DNA of 64,000 nt, taken from the NCBI GenBank assembly GCA_026018925.1, contig JAKSZU010000002.1, positions 55,953,837 to 56,017,836 on the forward strand, written 5' to 3'. Positions 1 to 11,364 of this stretch are shown here, one piece after another. The stretch is from Tupaia tana. Lineage: Eukaryota > Chordata > Mammalia > Scandentia > Tupaiidae. Both the position numbers and the translations under genes were made by a program. The notes beneath the pieces were generated by a model. The model searched no databases. It had not been told where the DNA came from and worked only from the letters and a program-made list of their open reading frames with translations. Position 1 is the stretch's first letter, and each line of letters opens with the position of its first letter.

Positions 1-208
1 GGAAGATACTTGGAGGTTCTTCATGCACTTGCACACGTATGCATGTGTGCCCAAACTCCCAAGAGAGAATGGAGGAGAAGGGACTGTGGCATGGCCATCC
101 CTGCTGTGGGGTGATTTCTCACTTTCTCTCTGTTTCTCTCTGTGTCTCTGGCAAGCACACATGCCTTATAGGGGGGGGGGGAACCTTTCTAAAATAAATA
201 AATAAACA
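1..208 (+). mobile_element. tRNA-SINE, long form, head cut by window edge
   Basis: Body from 'gtgtgcccaa' through the CT-rich segment is present. A run of ten G replaces the usual 'gcaaaaacc' before an (AAAT)n tail. The tRNA-like head lies left of position 1. Confidence 0.85.
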
Positions 209-221
209 ATTCTTTTAGAAA

Positions 222-700
222 AAGATGTATGTACATGAATGTTCTGAAGGGGCTTAATGTGTAACAATCAATAGCTTGAAACAACACAAATGTCCATTAA
301 CAGGTGAATGAATAAACAAATTATAATACACCAATAGAATACCATTCTGCATTAAAAAAAATGGACTATCGATAAATGAAATAACACAAGTGAACCCAAA
401 ATAATCATGCTGAATAAAAGAAGCCAGACAAAAAATATATACTGTTCGATTGTATTCACATAATATTCTAGAAAATGTAAGCTAATGTGTAGTGTCAGCC
501 AGTGAGTGATTGTCTGGAGGTGGGAGGGAAGGTAGGGAGGGGCAGAAGGGAGGGTGGGATTACAAAGAGGCAAGAGAAAACTTTTGAAAATTATAGATTT
601 GCTCATTATTTTCATTGTGATGGAGATCTCACAGATATGCTTCCAGGTAAAAACTCATCCCATTATCTACTTCAATCAGAGTAGTTTGTCCATCAGCTAA
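222..700 (+). mobile_element. L1 3' end (L1ME/MD-like)
   Basis: Sense-strand L1 ORF2/3'UTR wording is clear: 'aaatgtccattaacaggtgaatg', 'gctgaataaaagaagccagac', 'ttctagaaaatgtaa', then a G-rich segment and 'ttacaaagaggcaagag'. Indels show an old copy. Confidence 0.85.
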
Positions 701-1047
701 ACCTTAATTAAACTGAAAATGCAGGGTACCATGAACTCTAATGCATATATCCATTACACCTGCTTCTAATATGACGGTTTCACTTCCCAAACTGGGGAGT
801 AAAAATGAGGCCTTTTTTGGAAGAGACTCATTTTATCTGTCCTTTGATTTCTCCAGGATCCCTTTTGTGACAAATGTAAGAATACCGAGAGTTCTTTGAG
901 AGAGCCACAGTTTACCACTGTTAGGAAGTCTAACTGTCCACCGAGGCAGCCTATTTGCAGCTGTCATTGTTATTCCCGGCAGTGGGTCTTCCGAGTGCAG
1001 ACAAGATGAGGCTCTGCATGAGTCAAATGCTGTATCCAGAACAAATT
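701..1047. other. Unique intergenic sequence
   Basis: No gene or clear repeat seen. It follows directly on an L1 end and may contain further decayed L1 sequence. Confidence 0.4.
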
Positions 1048-1292
1048 GCTTTTATTTATTTATTTTTAATTTGCCAGAGAGCGTGTGTGCTCTTTGGAGA
1101 GAGACACAGAGAGAGAGGTGAGAAACCATCCTCGTGGGGTATAATCATGCCACAGTACCTACTTCATTTCTCCTTTTGGGATTTTGGACACGCACACATA
1201 TGTTCCTCGTGTGTTTTTTAAGCCACTAGTTCTGGAACTCAAACCACCCAGTTTGCCATGCAGGATCCAGCCACCTGGGCAACAAGTCTTTT
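1048..1292 (-). mobile_element. tRNA-SINE, old copy
   Basis: Tail is now (TTTA)n; 'gagagcgtgtgtgctc' and 'ctccttttgggattttgg' mark the body. The head is degraded ('tttgccatgcaggatccagcc'). Confidence 0.7.
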
Positions 1293-2539
1293 TCAATTTA
1301 CATCCAAGTATAATAACAGTCTGTTTCCTTCAAACTAAACAGATTAGTGCTCTCTACATAAAAACAACAACAACAACAACAAAAACAATGACACTATGAC
1401 CTAGAAAGGCAATGTTGGTAATTGATAGTATAATTCTCAAATTGATAGCATAATTGATAGTATCTGTCTCAGATTTTTCAATATTAACTAAACCCATAAG
1501 AGGGCTACCACCTAAATTCCCTTATACTCAAAGCTTTCTTGCTCTCTGTCTCTCTTTATTGAAAGAAGGATCTAACTACACTTAACCAATGTTTATTATT
1601 CTCCCTAATCCTAAAAATCCTAGGCTACAGCATCTGTCACAGATTTGAGGTGACCTCAGACTACTCTCTGGGGACAATAGATGGATGGTTATTAGTGTTT
1701 TGTTTGTTTGTTTGTTTTTTAATGAGTAATTCGATTCCAAAATGAATGGCCTCAAGCCCAAATATAATGGCATCTTCATCTTTAGAAACTAAAACTCTCA
1801 TTAACCAAGGCCACACCCTGGTTGAAAAAATGTTAGCAAATTTTTCCCAGAGAAGCATCACAAAGCTCAGGAACAGAATTTGGTAGTGTCATTGAGACAG
1901 AGAATCAGACTCTCCGTATCTTCAAGTGATTAGAATACAGATGTCTTCATGAAGAGTCCCCTCAAATCTGTCCCATTACAGTCATCCTTCCCCAGGGGAA
2001 CTTGCTCAGTGGATGCTAAATTTGAAGAACTGAGTTGGGAGTAGAGGCTAATTATGTCTAAGGCCAGTCTGGGATCAGCAGTCAAAGCTCTTCAGCTCTT
2101 TAATGTGTCTAATATTTAAACAAACACACTACTTTTTAGTAGTAGTCTAGGGATTTTTAAAAAGTAAACTAGCAAATCCAGTGGACCCTATTTCATGTGT
2201 AGGTGTGCTGCTTCTAGAAGAATTCAAGGGGCAGAGGAGAGAAAAGGAGTCTCTCTTCAATGATTGCAGTCCTGAAGATGTGAGTTTGCTGCCAGCTATC
2301 TTCCAAATGTGCCTAAAAATGTAGGGACAGTGTAAACACTGCTGTGTGGTTGATATCTTCAAACACTGCTTTGTTACCATTCCAACCATATTTTAGTTTA
2401 CACAAAGTCCATGCATTGCCTGTGGCATAAACTCACCTGCTGTGGCTTGTACAGGAGCTGAACCCACCCCCATCTGTGCTGTCAGTGAGTTGAGATTGTG
2501 AAATGGTGATGATAAAGGGAGTCCTCAGGAGTTTCTAGG
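1293..2539. other. Unique intergenic sequence
   Basis: Contains (CAA)n at 1363-1386, a tandem 'aattgatag' motif (1419-1461), and a TTTG run at 1702-1717. No coding or RNA gene seen. Confidence 0.4.
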
Positions 2540-3404
2540 ATGCCCCTGCCATTCCTGCCAGTACATTTGGAAGATGATGCCAGGCAGCAACCTGCACAAG
2601 AGCTGGGAGAGCAACGGCCAGCCTACAAAGATGCTCCCATAGGGACCAGCAGTTAGCGTAATGGCTATGTCGTTGGACTCCCACGTAGTCAACTGCGGTT
2701 CGCGTCCTGGACCCGGCGGCTTAAACTCACACTGGGCGCGTGTGCATGCGTGCCCAAGATCCCAAGAGGAGAATGGAGGAGAAGGGATTGCGGCGTGGCC
2801 ATCCCCCCTGGGGGGTGATTTCTCGCTTTCTATCTCTCTGTCTGTCTGGCGAGCGCATGCGCCCTATAGCAAAAACCTCTCCGGGGGAAAAAAAAAAAAA
2901 AAACAGATGCTCCCATGGCGCCTGCCCTTGACTTTTCCCATCTGCAGCAGCTGTATAGTTCTGACACCTTCAAACACCTCTAAGATGGTCACATCATAAG
3001 AAAATCGGTCAAAGGCTGTTTTGAGAGTATGGGGCTCCTATGTCCACACAGACATTGAGTTCCATGAACTTCAATATTTTTACAGCAGACATGGATTTGC
3101 TATGCCAGTGTTTTCCAGGGGCTGTCAAAAAAAGTGAACACCTTATAAGGGTGGTGTTGTGGCTTCTAGCAGCTTACGTTATGAAATTATCAAGACATAT
3201 GGAAGTGCATTGATTGCATCAAGAGCAGAAAAATCTAAATGAGTTGCTGGTGGAGCACACAGTCCCAAATTAGCAGCAGTCTTTGCAGTGGAAGAGTTAA
3301 TGAGGATCTGCAAAGAACCTGAACTCTCCCATGTAAACCTTGTGATTATTTGTGTTCTGAGGCCCACAGCACCTATTACTGAAGCTATGTGTGATACTTT
3401 GTAA
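2540..3404 (+). pseudogene. Possible degraded retrocopy, parent not identified
   Basis: Several plus-strand blocks read like decayed coding sequence, split by the SINE at 2641-2903. One block (about 3016-3124) includes SYVHTDIEFHELQYFYSRHG; another (about 3168-3238) includes YEIIKTYGSALIASRAEKSK. A third, at about 3262-3403, includes AVFAVEELMRICKEPELSHV and ends in a stop. Frameshifts and a TGA separate them. I cannot name the parent and chance open frames are possible. Confidence 0.3.
2641..2903 (+). mobile_element. tRNA-SINE, long form, with TSD
   Basis: Near full-length: A-box 'tagcgtaatggctatg', B-box 'ggttcgcgtcc', poly(A) end. The direct repeat 'agatgctcccat' occurs immediately on both sides, so the insertion is recent enough to keep a perfect 12-bp TSD. 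It interrupts the possible retrocopy. Confidence 0.93.
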
Positions 3405-4606
3405 ATACTTTGTATTTCATTATACCATATGATTCAATGAATTATCCAGGGTTGAAAAATCCATAAAATCGAACAGGACTCTGAATCAGGATGCTTGGGG
3501 CTGAATATAACTCAAAAGACCTTTGACAATACAGACATTTATTATCTCCTCAACAGGGAATCTAGTATAGGATAGGCTTCAGGACTGTTGGTTCAGCTCA
3601 GCAGTTTGGTCAGTGACCAGGTTCCTAGATCACTTTTCTGGCATCTGTAGAGTCAGTGCCATCCTAAGACTGGTATTGACTTGAGCAGTGGGCTTCCCTT
3701 GTCTCCTCTAGTAGAAGAGAGAAAAACACAATGGGGTAAATCTCCCTGGTGAGTCTTGACCAAAAGCCCAAACTGGATGGTGACTGTGGCCGTGGGAAAG
3801 AAACACGCTTCTCGGTTTGAACTGCAGAGATTGCAGCTTTACATTGAGAATAGGTTACAGTGTAGAGATACTGATCCCTTTGGGGTTTGGTGCTGACTTT
3901 GGTCCTGACCAAGAGCCTCTGTCAGTTCTCACCAGCCATCTCTGTCGAGGTGGTCTCTTCTATTTTCCCCACTGGACTATACAGACTTTTCATTTTCCCT
4001 TATTCGTCACATGATGAAAAAGGCAGAGAAGCATTGGCTTAGAAGAATCAGGCTGGCCACCACCCTCCAGGTGAGGACCAGGGCCCCTTTTGCAGAAGCA
4101 CAGGACTGTGTGGAGCAGAAACGGGTCTCTCACCAATATCAGGATAGGAAGGATGAAGGGGACACGAGTGAGAGGTGGGAAACTTCAGCATCTACCACAG
4201 ACCCACCTATGAATAATGCTCAAATCTGACAATCATTTATTACACATGAGAAAATTAAGTGAAAATTGCCCCAAAAATTGGTTGAAAAAAAAAATCCTTG
4301 AAATGTCAAAGAAGATTGCAAAGACAAGAAAGGACAGGGAATAAGTGCAAAGCCTGTCAGAATAGATTAAGTTTTAGGTAAAACAGTCTGAGTTTGTCTA
4401 TTTCCCTATTACATAAAATATGCTACATATGAATCTCTCATCAACTTCAATTATTTTAATATATTTGTAGCTCACTTAGATATTTTATTATTTAGGAATA
4501 GATAATATGTAGAAAGCACTTGTCCACGTGAGCCACAACTATATTAATTCAGTTCTTTTTCATAATAGGCCCATAAGGAAGTACTATTTTTTAAAAAATT
4601 TTATTA
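3405..4606. other. Unique or ancient-repeat sequence
   Basis: 'acatttattatctcctcaacagggaatctag' and 'ggttcagctcagcagtttggtcag' (3533-3613) have the flavour of an old interspersed repeat I cannot name. The rest shows no gene; short frames up to 82 codons look like chance. Confidence 0.35.
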
Positions 4607-4691
4607 TTTATTATTATTATTTGGAGAGGTTTATGCTACAGGGTGCATGCACTCACCTGAAAGACAGAGAGGAACAGAAAGTAAGAAATCA

Positions 4692-4724
<33 letters not shown>

Positions 4725-4884
4725 TGGCCATGCCACAACCCCTTCTCATCTATTCTCCTTGTGGGATCTTGGGCACACACGCACACACTCCTGGCGTGAG
4801 TTTAAGCTACCAGGTCCAGGACTTGAACCATGGTCGACCACATGGAGTCCAGTGACATAGCCATTATGCCAACCGTTGGTCCCC
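4607..4884 (-). mobile_element. tRNA-SINE, long form, with C28 tract
   Basis: The usual 'ccccccagggggg' of the body has become an uninterrupted run of 28 C (4692-4719). The head ends at 'aaccgttggtcccc'. It abuts a MaLR-like LTR. Confidence 0.9.
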
Positions 4885-5182
4885 AGAGATGTATTTCTCA
4901 TAGTCCTAGAGGCTAGAAGCCCAACATCAAGGCATCCTCAGATTCGGTGCCTTGTGTGGGTCATATTTCTGGTTTTTGCTGTGCCCTCATATGGTTAAAA
5001 AAAAAAGGGGGTGAGGCCTCTTTTTTAAGAGCCCTAATCCTGCTCATGAGTGCTCTGCTTTTATGATCTAATCACTCCCCAAAGGGAAAGATCCACACTC
5101 CACTGCTGACACCATCACTCTGTAGGTTAGGGTTTCAATTACAGATGTGGGGGGACACAAACATTCAGATGATCGCAGTAAT
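4885..5182 (-). mobile_element. ERVL-MaLR-like LTR fragment
   Basis: Antisense wording of a MaLR LTR: 'tatttctcatagtcctagaggctagaag', 'taatcactccccaaag', 'ggggggacacaaacattcag'. It is old, with many indels including an A10/G5 run. Confidence 0.65.
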
Positions 5183-5908
5183 CATTTCTGACCCAGAACT
5201 TCACTTCAGAAAAAATATGGAGGTTAACAGGCAGATGGATAAGAGAATAACTTTGGTTCCAATGCACACTACTCTCAAAGTTACAGGAGAATGTTGAAGG
5301 GTTTGGAGCTGTGAGTACTTAGCTGGAGATGAAGATCTGGGTCCGTAGCATATAACTGAAAACCAATCAATGCCATGGGGACAAGATCACCAGGGAAGAA
5401 TGTGCAAAGTGAAAAGAAAAGAGGCCTGAGACAGCGCCATGAGGAGCCAGCATTTATAAAAAGAGGTGAAGAAGTGAAAGCAGAAGAGGACACTATGCAG
5501 GAGCAGGGGAGAAGAAGGCCACAGGACAGCGTGGTGCCAAAGGAGTTGAGGCACCAAGAAGAGTTGGAGAGGTGTCAGACACAGCACAGCGATCATGTAT
5601 CAAAGGCACTAAAAATTGTTCATGGGCTCTATATTTATGGCGTAACAGCTGGTGGGAACCACTGCTAGTTTTACTACCCTAAGCTTCCATTTGAGTTTCC
5701 AACTCCTGCTGCTTTACCCTGGTTGTCAACCTTGGTTGTTTCACTGGTCCCTGATTCCTCCACTAGGTATGGTTCTGCCTGAAATCCAGCCCAGGCTCAG
5801 AGACATACACCCTGTGAAACCCTTGCTCATGAAAGAAATGAGTATACTTTCAGTTTCTACCTTGCGCGAGGTGTATATCCGCCCCTTTGGGTGAATTCAC
5901 AGTAATCT
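5183..5908. other. Ancient interspersed-repeat-like and unique sequence
   Basis: The part at 5300-5480 ('gagatgaagatctgggtccgtagcatata', 'gccatggggacaagatcaccagggaagaatgtg') resembles a widespread mammalian repeat that I recognise by wording but cannot name. A 97-codon plus-strand frame here is explained by its purine-rich strand. Confidence 0.35.
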
Positions 5909-6165
5909 GGGCCAGCCAGTGGTGCGGTGTGGTGGATCCCACATGGCTGGATCCCACATGGCCAACTGAATGGTTCAAGTCCCCAACCTGGTAGCTTGAA
6001 AAGCACACCAGGTGTGTATGCATGAATGCCCCAAATCCCAATATGAAAATGGAGGAGAAAGGATTGCAGTGTGGCTCTCCCCCCCTGGGGTGATTTCTCA
6101 CTTTCCTCCTCTGTCTTTTAATCTACAGTGAGCACATATGCTCTATAGCAAAAACAAAAACAAAA
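5909..6165 (+). mobile_element. tRNA-SINE, with a 15-bp tandem duplication in the head
   Basis: 'ggatcccacatggc' occurs twice in tandem (5934-5948 and 5949-5963), lengthening the region between A and B boxes. Body and 'gctctatagcaaaaac' end are recognisable. Confidence 0.8.
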
Positions 6166-7299
6166 TGAAACAAACAAACAAAACCCCCCACAAAGATCTG
6201 ACAAAAATCAGGAATCTCTTCCCGTCTTTTTTAGAGAAAAAAATAAGCTTAGAGAAGCAAAATCATGTGTACCAAGTCTCACACTTGACAAGTGGTAAAA
6301 CCAGGACTGACTCTGAAGTCAAAGATTCCTTAACACACATCTGGCTGCTGAGCCCTGAAGGCCAGTCCTGCCTTTAACAACCTTTCTCAGGTATCCAAGC
6401 CTGGAGCACATTCCCCAGGCCCCCCGCCATGCTGGCTAGATTTTTGCCCAACATGTTAGCTACGTAATTCCAGCTATCGTGGCTATCCAGAATTACCTGC
6501 TGTCATCTCCCTTTCAACTAAAGCCACTCCAGTGTTTTGATTTGTTGTTTTTCTTTTAAACAACAACAAAAAAGCAGTTTTATATATTTATGCAAATATT
6601 GTTGGAAACATATACTAAAGCCATTAAATTAATCAAAGCATAAAGTATACTATACCTGAAGTGTTAACTCTTACAAAACAGCAGATGTAATCCACTGTTA
6701 AGACTACAGACCAATACCCAGTTTCCCCTGCTGTGCTTCCCTGCTCCCTGCTCTTTGGTCTTTCTTCTCCACTCCTCACCAGCCTGTCAGTCAGGTCCTG
6801 ACATGCTCTGGGCTAACCCCTCGTGAATTATGACTTTAAGGCTCTAAATTGACCACAGAACTCACTGTAAGATGAAAATCTGAAGTAGCTACCTGAAAAG
6901 TGAATGCAATTTTAGTCTGCATTAATAAAAAATTGTATGCCATGAAAGTTTTGGAGTATTGCAGATATAAAATATTCATAAAGAATTACAAAAAACAATA
7001 TAGGCCATGTGCTCAAGGAGAGATACAAAGTAAAATGGGTGGGAAAACAGGGTCAAAGAGAAGATGGTTTTGAAAATGGGTCTGGACATACTGATACAAT
7101 TTTAATAGGTGGAGATGGGAGTCCAGCATTCCAGACTGAGCTAATGTTAAGGGTAGGGGCAAAAGAATAGAAGAGGAAAAATACAGGTCATATGTGTGCA
7201 GCAGAAAATAGTTGAGGCTTTTTAAAAATTAGAATCAGATCATTACTGTCCTTGACTATCACTGCTCTACACTAGTCTGGTCAATAATAAATTGGAATT
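6166..7299. other. Unique intergenic sequence
   Basis: AT-rich, no SINE for 1.1 kb. A short TTTTAAACAACAAC stretch sits at 6553-6570. No gene seen. Confidence 0.4.
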
Positions 7300-7530
7300 C
7301 TTTTTTTTTTCTTCCACAGGGCGTGTGCTCTCATTAGAGAAACATAGACAGAAAGTGAGAAATCACCCTCCAGATGGGATGGCTTCGCCACCCCCTTCTC
7401 CTCTGTTCTCCTCTTGGGATTGTGGGTAGGAATGCACATGTACCTGGCATGAGCTTCAAGCTGCCAGGTCCGGTTCTTGAACTGCAGTCAACTACGTGGG
7501 AGTCTGGCACCTTAACCACCATAGCCCCTA
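7300..7530 (-). mobile_element. tRNA-SINE
   Basis: T-rich start, 'cagggcgtgtgctctcatt', 'tctcctcttgggattgtgg', and head 'ccttaaccaccatagcccc', where the final 'tgctggtcc' is eroded. Confidence 0.8.
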
Positions 7531-7837
7531 AATTGGCATTCTTGTGCATTCGTCATTTGTGAGTCTGGAAGATTGTGTCAGTCTTACAGTCCAATCACCT
7601 CTGGATGAGCTGTAAAGGGCAGTATTCTCCTCTGTGAGCTCTGAGTCAAATTAGTCAAGTTAACAGTTTACCTCACACAATTCCAAGTGTTCTTCAAGGC
7701 TGCAGTTTTTCTCTATGGAGTAATTCTAAAATCCAAGCTCCTTCCATCTTGTGGGTCTGCCTTAAAGCTATAGAAATCCTGCTATTGGGACAGGATAAAA
7801 GAGCAGAGAGGACTGCTTTAAAAAAAAAAAACATTGA
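7531..7837. other. Unique sequence between SINEs
   Basis: Nothing recognisable; ends in an A12 run that may belong to an older insertion. Confidence 0.4.
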
Positions 7838-8021
7838 GGGACCAGCAGTTGGCGTAATGGCTATGTCACTGGACTCCCATGTAGTCAACTGCGATTTGAG
7901 TCCCAGGCCCGGTGGCTTAAACTCACATCAGGCACATGTACATGTGTGCCCAGGATCCCGAGAGGAGAATGGAGGAGAAAGGATTGTGGCATGCGGGGGG
8001 GGGTGGGGGGGTGATTTCTTG

Positions 8022-8059
<38 letters not shown>

Positions 8060-8112
8060 GTCTTTCTGGCGAGCGCACACACATTATAACAAAAACCTCT
8101 CCAAAACAAAAT
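7838..8112 (+). mobile_element. tRNA-SINE, long form, expanded CT segment
   Basis: Head 'gggaccagcagttggcgtaatgg' is intact. The body has G9/G6 runs and a (TC)n expansion at 8026-8060, evidence of slippage inside the element. Confidence 0.92.
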
Positions 8113-8147
8113 CTTTATGTTTTTTCCAAACTGGAAAAAACATAAAG

Positions 8148-8322
8148 AGACCAGCAGGTGGCATGGTGGTTAGGTGCTGGGCTTCCACATGCCGACTGCA
8201 GTTTGAGTTCCAGATCTGGAGGCTTTTTCACTTTTCCTCTGTCTCTCTCTGTCTTTCTAAGGTGAATTAAAATAACAGCAATAATAATAAATAAAATAAA
8301 ATAAATAATTCTTTAAAAAAAG
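8148..8322 (+). mobile_element. tRNA-SINE, short form
   Basis: Head 'gaccagcaggtggcatggtggttagg', then directly the CT-rich part and 'aaggtgaattaaaataa' with AAAT-type tail. It lacks the CG-rich body of the long form. Confidence 0.85.
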
Positions 8323-8324
8323 AG

Positions 8325-9393
8325 AAAGCATTCAGCACTTTATCATTAAGTATAATATTAACTGTAGTTTTGCTATACATGCCCTTTGTGTGGATAAAGG
8401 ATTTATCCTTCTTAGCTTGATGACATTTTAAAATTATGAGTGGATATTGGATTTTAGTGCAAATTTGGAATCTGTTGAGTTCTTGTGATTTTTCTCCTTT
8501 ATTAACTTACAGAATTACATTGTTTGATATTGAAATGTTGACCCAACCTTGAATTCCTGGGATAAACTTTACTTGGTTGAGTTTATACATTTATAGACAT
8601 AAAATTTGTTATTCATTTTATATATTTCTGGATTTGATTTGCTAGAATTTGTTAACAGATTTTTTTTATGATGCTTTTAAGGGACATGGTCTGTAATTGT
8701 TTCTTTTTATACTGTATTTTACAGGTTTTGAGTGTAGTTTTTGTTCGTTTCATAAATTGAGTTGGGAGTTTTCTCTCATTCTCCAGTTTCTGAAAGGGTT
8801 TTATGTAAGGTTGGTATTATTTCTTTTTAAGGGGTTTAATATCATCATTAGTGGAGCCATCTGGGTCTAGTGTGGTGTTTTTGTTTTTTATTTTTGCAAA
8901 TTAGAATTTCAAGTTCCTAAATGTATGCGTAGCTATTCTCATTTTCTTTTTTTTTTTTTTTTTTCTTGAGTTAGTTTTGGTAATTAGTGCTTTTCAAGGA
9001 ATGTGTCCTTTTCATGTAAATGATGAATTTTTGGCATAGCATTGTTTATAATATTGTTTCATTGTCCTTTGAGTTTCTGTAGACTTTGTAGTGATGTCCC
9101 TTCTTTCATTCATGAAACGGACAAATTGTGTTTTATCTCCTTTTAAAAACATTGAGCTTGATAGGGGTTTATTAACTGTATTAATCTTTGAGAGGAAGCC
9201 AATTTTGAGCTTTGTTAAATTTATTCATCCATTATCTATTTTCTATTTCAGTGATTCCTGCTCGTATATTTGTATCTTCTTTCTTACATTTACTTCAGTT
9301 TTAATTTCCTCCTCATTTTATAGCTTCCTAAAGTAGAAACTTAGATATTTTATTTTAAGTCTTTCTTCTTTTCTGTTAAAGGCATTTAAAGGG
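8325..9393 (-). mobile_element. L1 ORF2 fragment (antisense)
   Basis: Plus strand reads as reverse L1 ORF2: 'ccaaccttgaattcctgggataaac', 'ggatttgatttgctagaatttg', 'aaattgagttgggag', 'gttggtattatttc', 'agtggagccatctggg'. This is the reverse-transcriptase C-terminal region. Many stops in every frame; dead. It resumes at 9571-9593 after a SINE. Confidence 0.85.
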
Positions 9394-9570
9394 GGGCCAG
9401 CAGGTAGTGTGGTGGTTGAAGTGCTGAACTCACACATGGCTGATCACAGTTCAAGTCCTGTACCCGGTGGCTTGTTTTCTCACTCTCCCTTTCTCTCTCT
9501 GGTCATAATTAAAGAATAATGATAATAAATAAAATAAAAAATAAACATTTTTTAAAAATTAAAAAAAAAG
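9394..9570 (+). mobile_element. tRNA-SINE, short form, inserted in L1, with TSD
   Basis: The direct repeat 'aggcatttaaagg' flanks it on both sides (ends at about 9393 and 9582). Head 'gggccagcaggtagtgtggtgg', tail of AAAT units. Confidence 0.92.
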
Positions 9571-9593
9571 GCATTTAAAGGTATACATCCTTG

Positions 9594-9776
9594 GGGACCA
9601 GCAGGTGGCATGATGGTTAAGGTGCAGGACACTCCCACGTGGCCTACCATGGCTAGAGTCCAAGACCTGGTGGCTTGCTTTCTCACTTTCCGTTTCTCTC
9701 TCTGTTTCTTTTTCTCTGGCCAAATTAAAGTAAATGGATGAAAAATTAAATTAAATAATTATTTTAAAAAATTTTA
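9594..9776 (+). mobile_element. tRNA-SINE, short form
   Basis: Starts 'ggggaccagcaggtggcatgatgg' only about 20 bases after the previous copy; ends 'ggccaaattaaagtaaatgg' and an A/T tail. Same strand as its neighbour. Confidence 0.9.
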
Positions 9777-10313
9777 AGGAATTCCCACTTCCAACTAAAT
9801 AGTTACATATCTCCAGTTTCTACCCTATCAGACAGCACAGGGCTAGGGGGATGAAACAGCTCCTGCATTGCGTGCCTGGGGACTCTCCTTTCTCTGTAAA
9901 CTACCCCCTCCACAAGTTCACTCAGGTGGCTCTGCACAGCCAAGTTCATAAAATGTTTTTTCTTCACTGGCTGTGGTTGCTTACCCCCGGAGTGAGCACT
10001 AAGAACAGGGATGTCAGTCTCTTTCCAAGGACATTCAGGAGCTGTTGGTAGCCATGTTTTCTGCATGGGGTCGCAAGATCAGAGGAGCCTGCAGAGAGAG
10101 GACTGACGCAGATGTGAAAGGAACAAGGATATGAGAGGAAAAGCCAGAATCCTAGTTCTTATTCAAGCTCCCGATTCTAATGCATTCTTAAAACAGGGCT
10201 ACACCTGGCCCTTGGATTCAGCAACTCATTCCTAAATTCTTTGAATATCAATTTGTAGAAATAAATTCTCTTTTGTATAAACTCATGATACCTGCAGTAA
10301 AAAAGTTATAACT
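9777..10313. other. Unique intergenic sequence
   Basis: Moderate GC; an 87-codon minus-strand frame (10066-9803) shows no family resemblance. No gene called. Confidence 0.4.
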
Positions 10314-10512
10314 TGAGCTGACAGGTGGCATGATGGTTAAGGGCACTGGACTCCTATATGGCTGACTGCGTTTTGAGTCCTGGACTAGGCAGCTTTGCTT
10401 GCTTTCTCACTTTCCCTCTCTCTCTTTCTTTTTCACTCTGTCACTCTCTGGTCAAATTAAAATAAATGAATAAATAAAATAAATTTCAATAAAATAATTA
10501 TTTTTTTCAAAA
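10314..10512 (+). mobile_element. tRNA-SINE, short form
   Basis: 'gctgacaggtggcatgatgg' head, B-box 'ttttgagtcc', 'ggtcaaattaaaataaatg' end. Confidence 0.88.
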
Positions 10513-10531
10513 AGAAGTTATAAATATTGGA

Positions 10532-10792
10532 ACCAGCAGATGGCGTAATGGTTACATCGCTGGACTCCCATGTGGACAACAGGCAGCACACTTGATAGTG
10601 TGCTGGACTGCAGTGCTGGTAACCATGGTTTGGATCCCCAGGTAGATTGACCTGAAATTCCCTGGATGCATCTCTGAGTGCCCGAGATCCTGATGAGTTG
10701 GAAGTCTGGGGGAAGGGGGCCACAGTATGACCAGATATTGCTGCAGATGCTTCTCTTTCTCTCTCATGCATGCACCTACTCTATCATAAAAA

Positions 10793-10825
<33 letters not shown>
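10532..10825 (+). mobile_element. Chimeric SINE with a second tRNA-like head
   Basis: First head 'ggaaccagcagatggcgtaatgg' breaks off after 'ctcccatgtggac'. A second promoter-like unit follows: A-box-like 'TTGATAGTGTGCTGG' and B-box 'GGTTTGGATCC' (10589-10638). The 3' part keeps the family layout ('gcccgagatcctgatg', CT run, 'catgcatgcacctactctatca') but differs in the middle from all other copies. Ends in a long A run. Confidence 0.75.
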
Positions 10826-10828
<3 letters not shown>

Positions 10829-11077
10829 GGGGGAAATACTCAGCTCAGGGCAAAGTCAGACACCAGGTGGATGAGAAGACTGACAGGCCTGCAAGGTGCT
10901 TATGATGGTCTCACAGCAGACCAAAGGAGAGCAGGCTAATTTGTTACAACATTTGTCTAGCATTACCCCAATTCATACCTAATTGACTTCTTTACATCCT
11001 CAATCTTTTTGTCTTAAATTCCCCAGGCATCTAATTCTCCTTTAGCTTCTGAAAACAGGCAAGGAGACTCATTCTTT

Positions 11078-11352
11078 TTTTTTTTTTCTTTTTTTTTTTT
11101 TTGAGAGGTTTTTGCTATAGGGCCCGTGCGCTCGCCAGACAGACAGAGAGAGACAGAGAGATAGAAAGCAGGAAATCACCCCCCAGGGGGGATGGCCATG
11201 CCGCAATCCCTTCTCCTCCATTCTCCTCTCGGGATCTTGGGCACGCACGCACACGCGCCCGGCGTGAGTTTAAGCCGCCGGGTCCGGGACTCGAACCACG
11301 GTCGACTACGTGGGAGTCCAGTGACATAGCCATTACACTAACTGCTGGTCCC
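11078..11352 (-). mobile_element. tRNA-SINE, long form, young, with TSD
   Basis: Close to the family consensus, CpGs largely intact ('gggcccgtgcgctcgcc'). TSD 'agactcattctt' at 11066-11077 and 11353-11364. Confidence 0.95.
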
Positions 11353-11364
11353 TAGACTCATTCT

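Noticed and set aside
8025-8270. 173-codon frame across 7749-8270
   Set aside because: Runs through two SINEs and a (TC)n tract.
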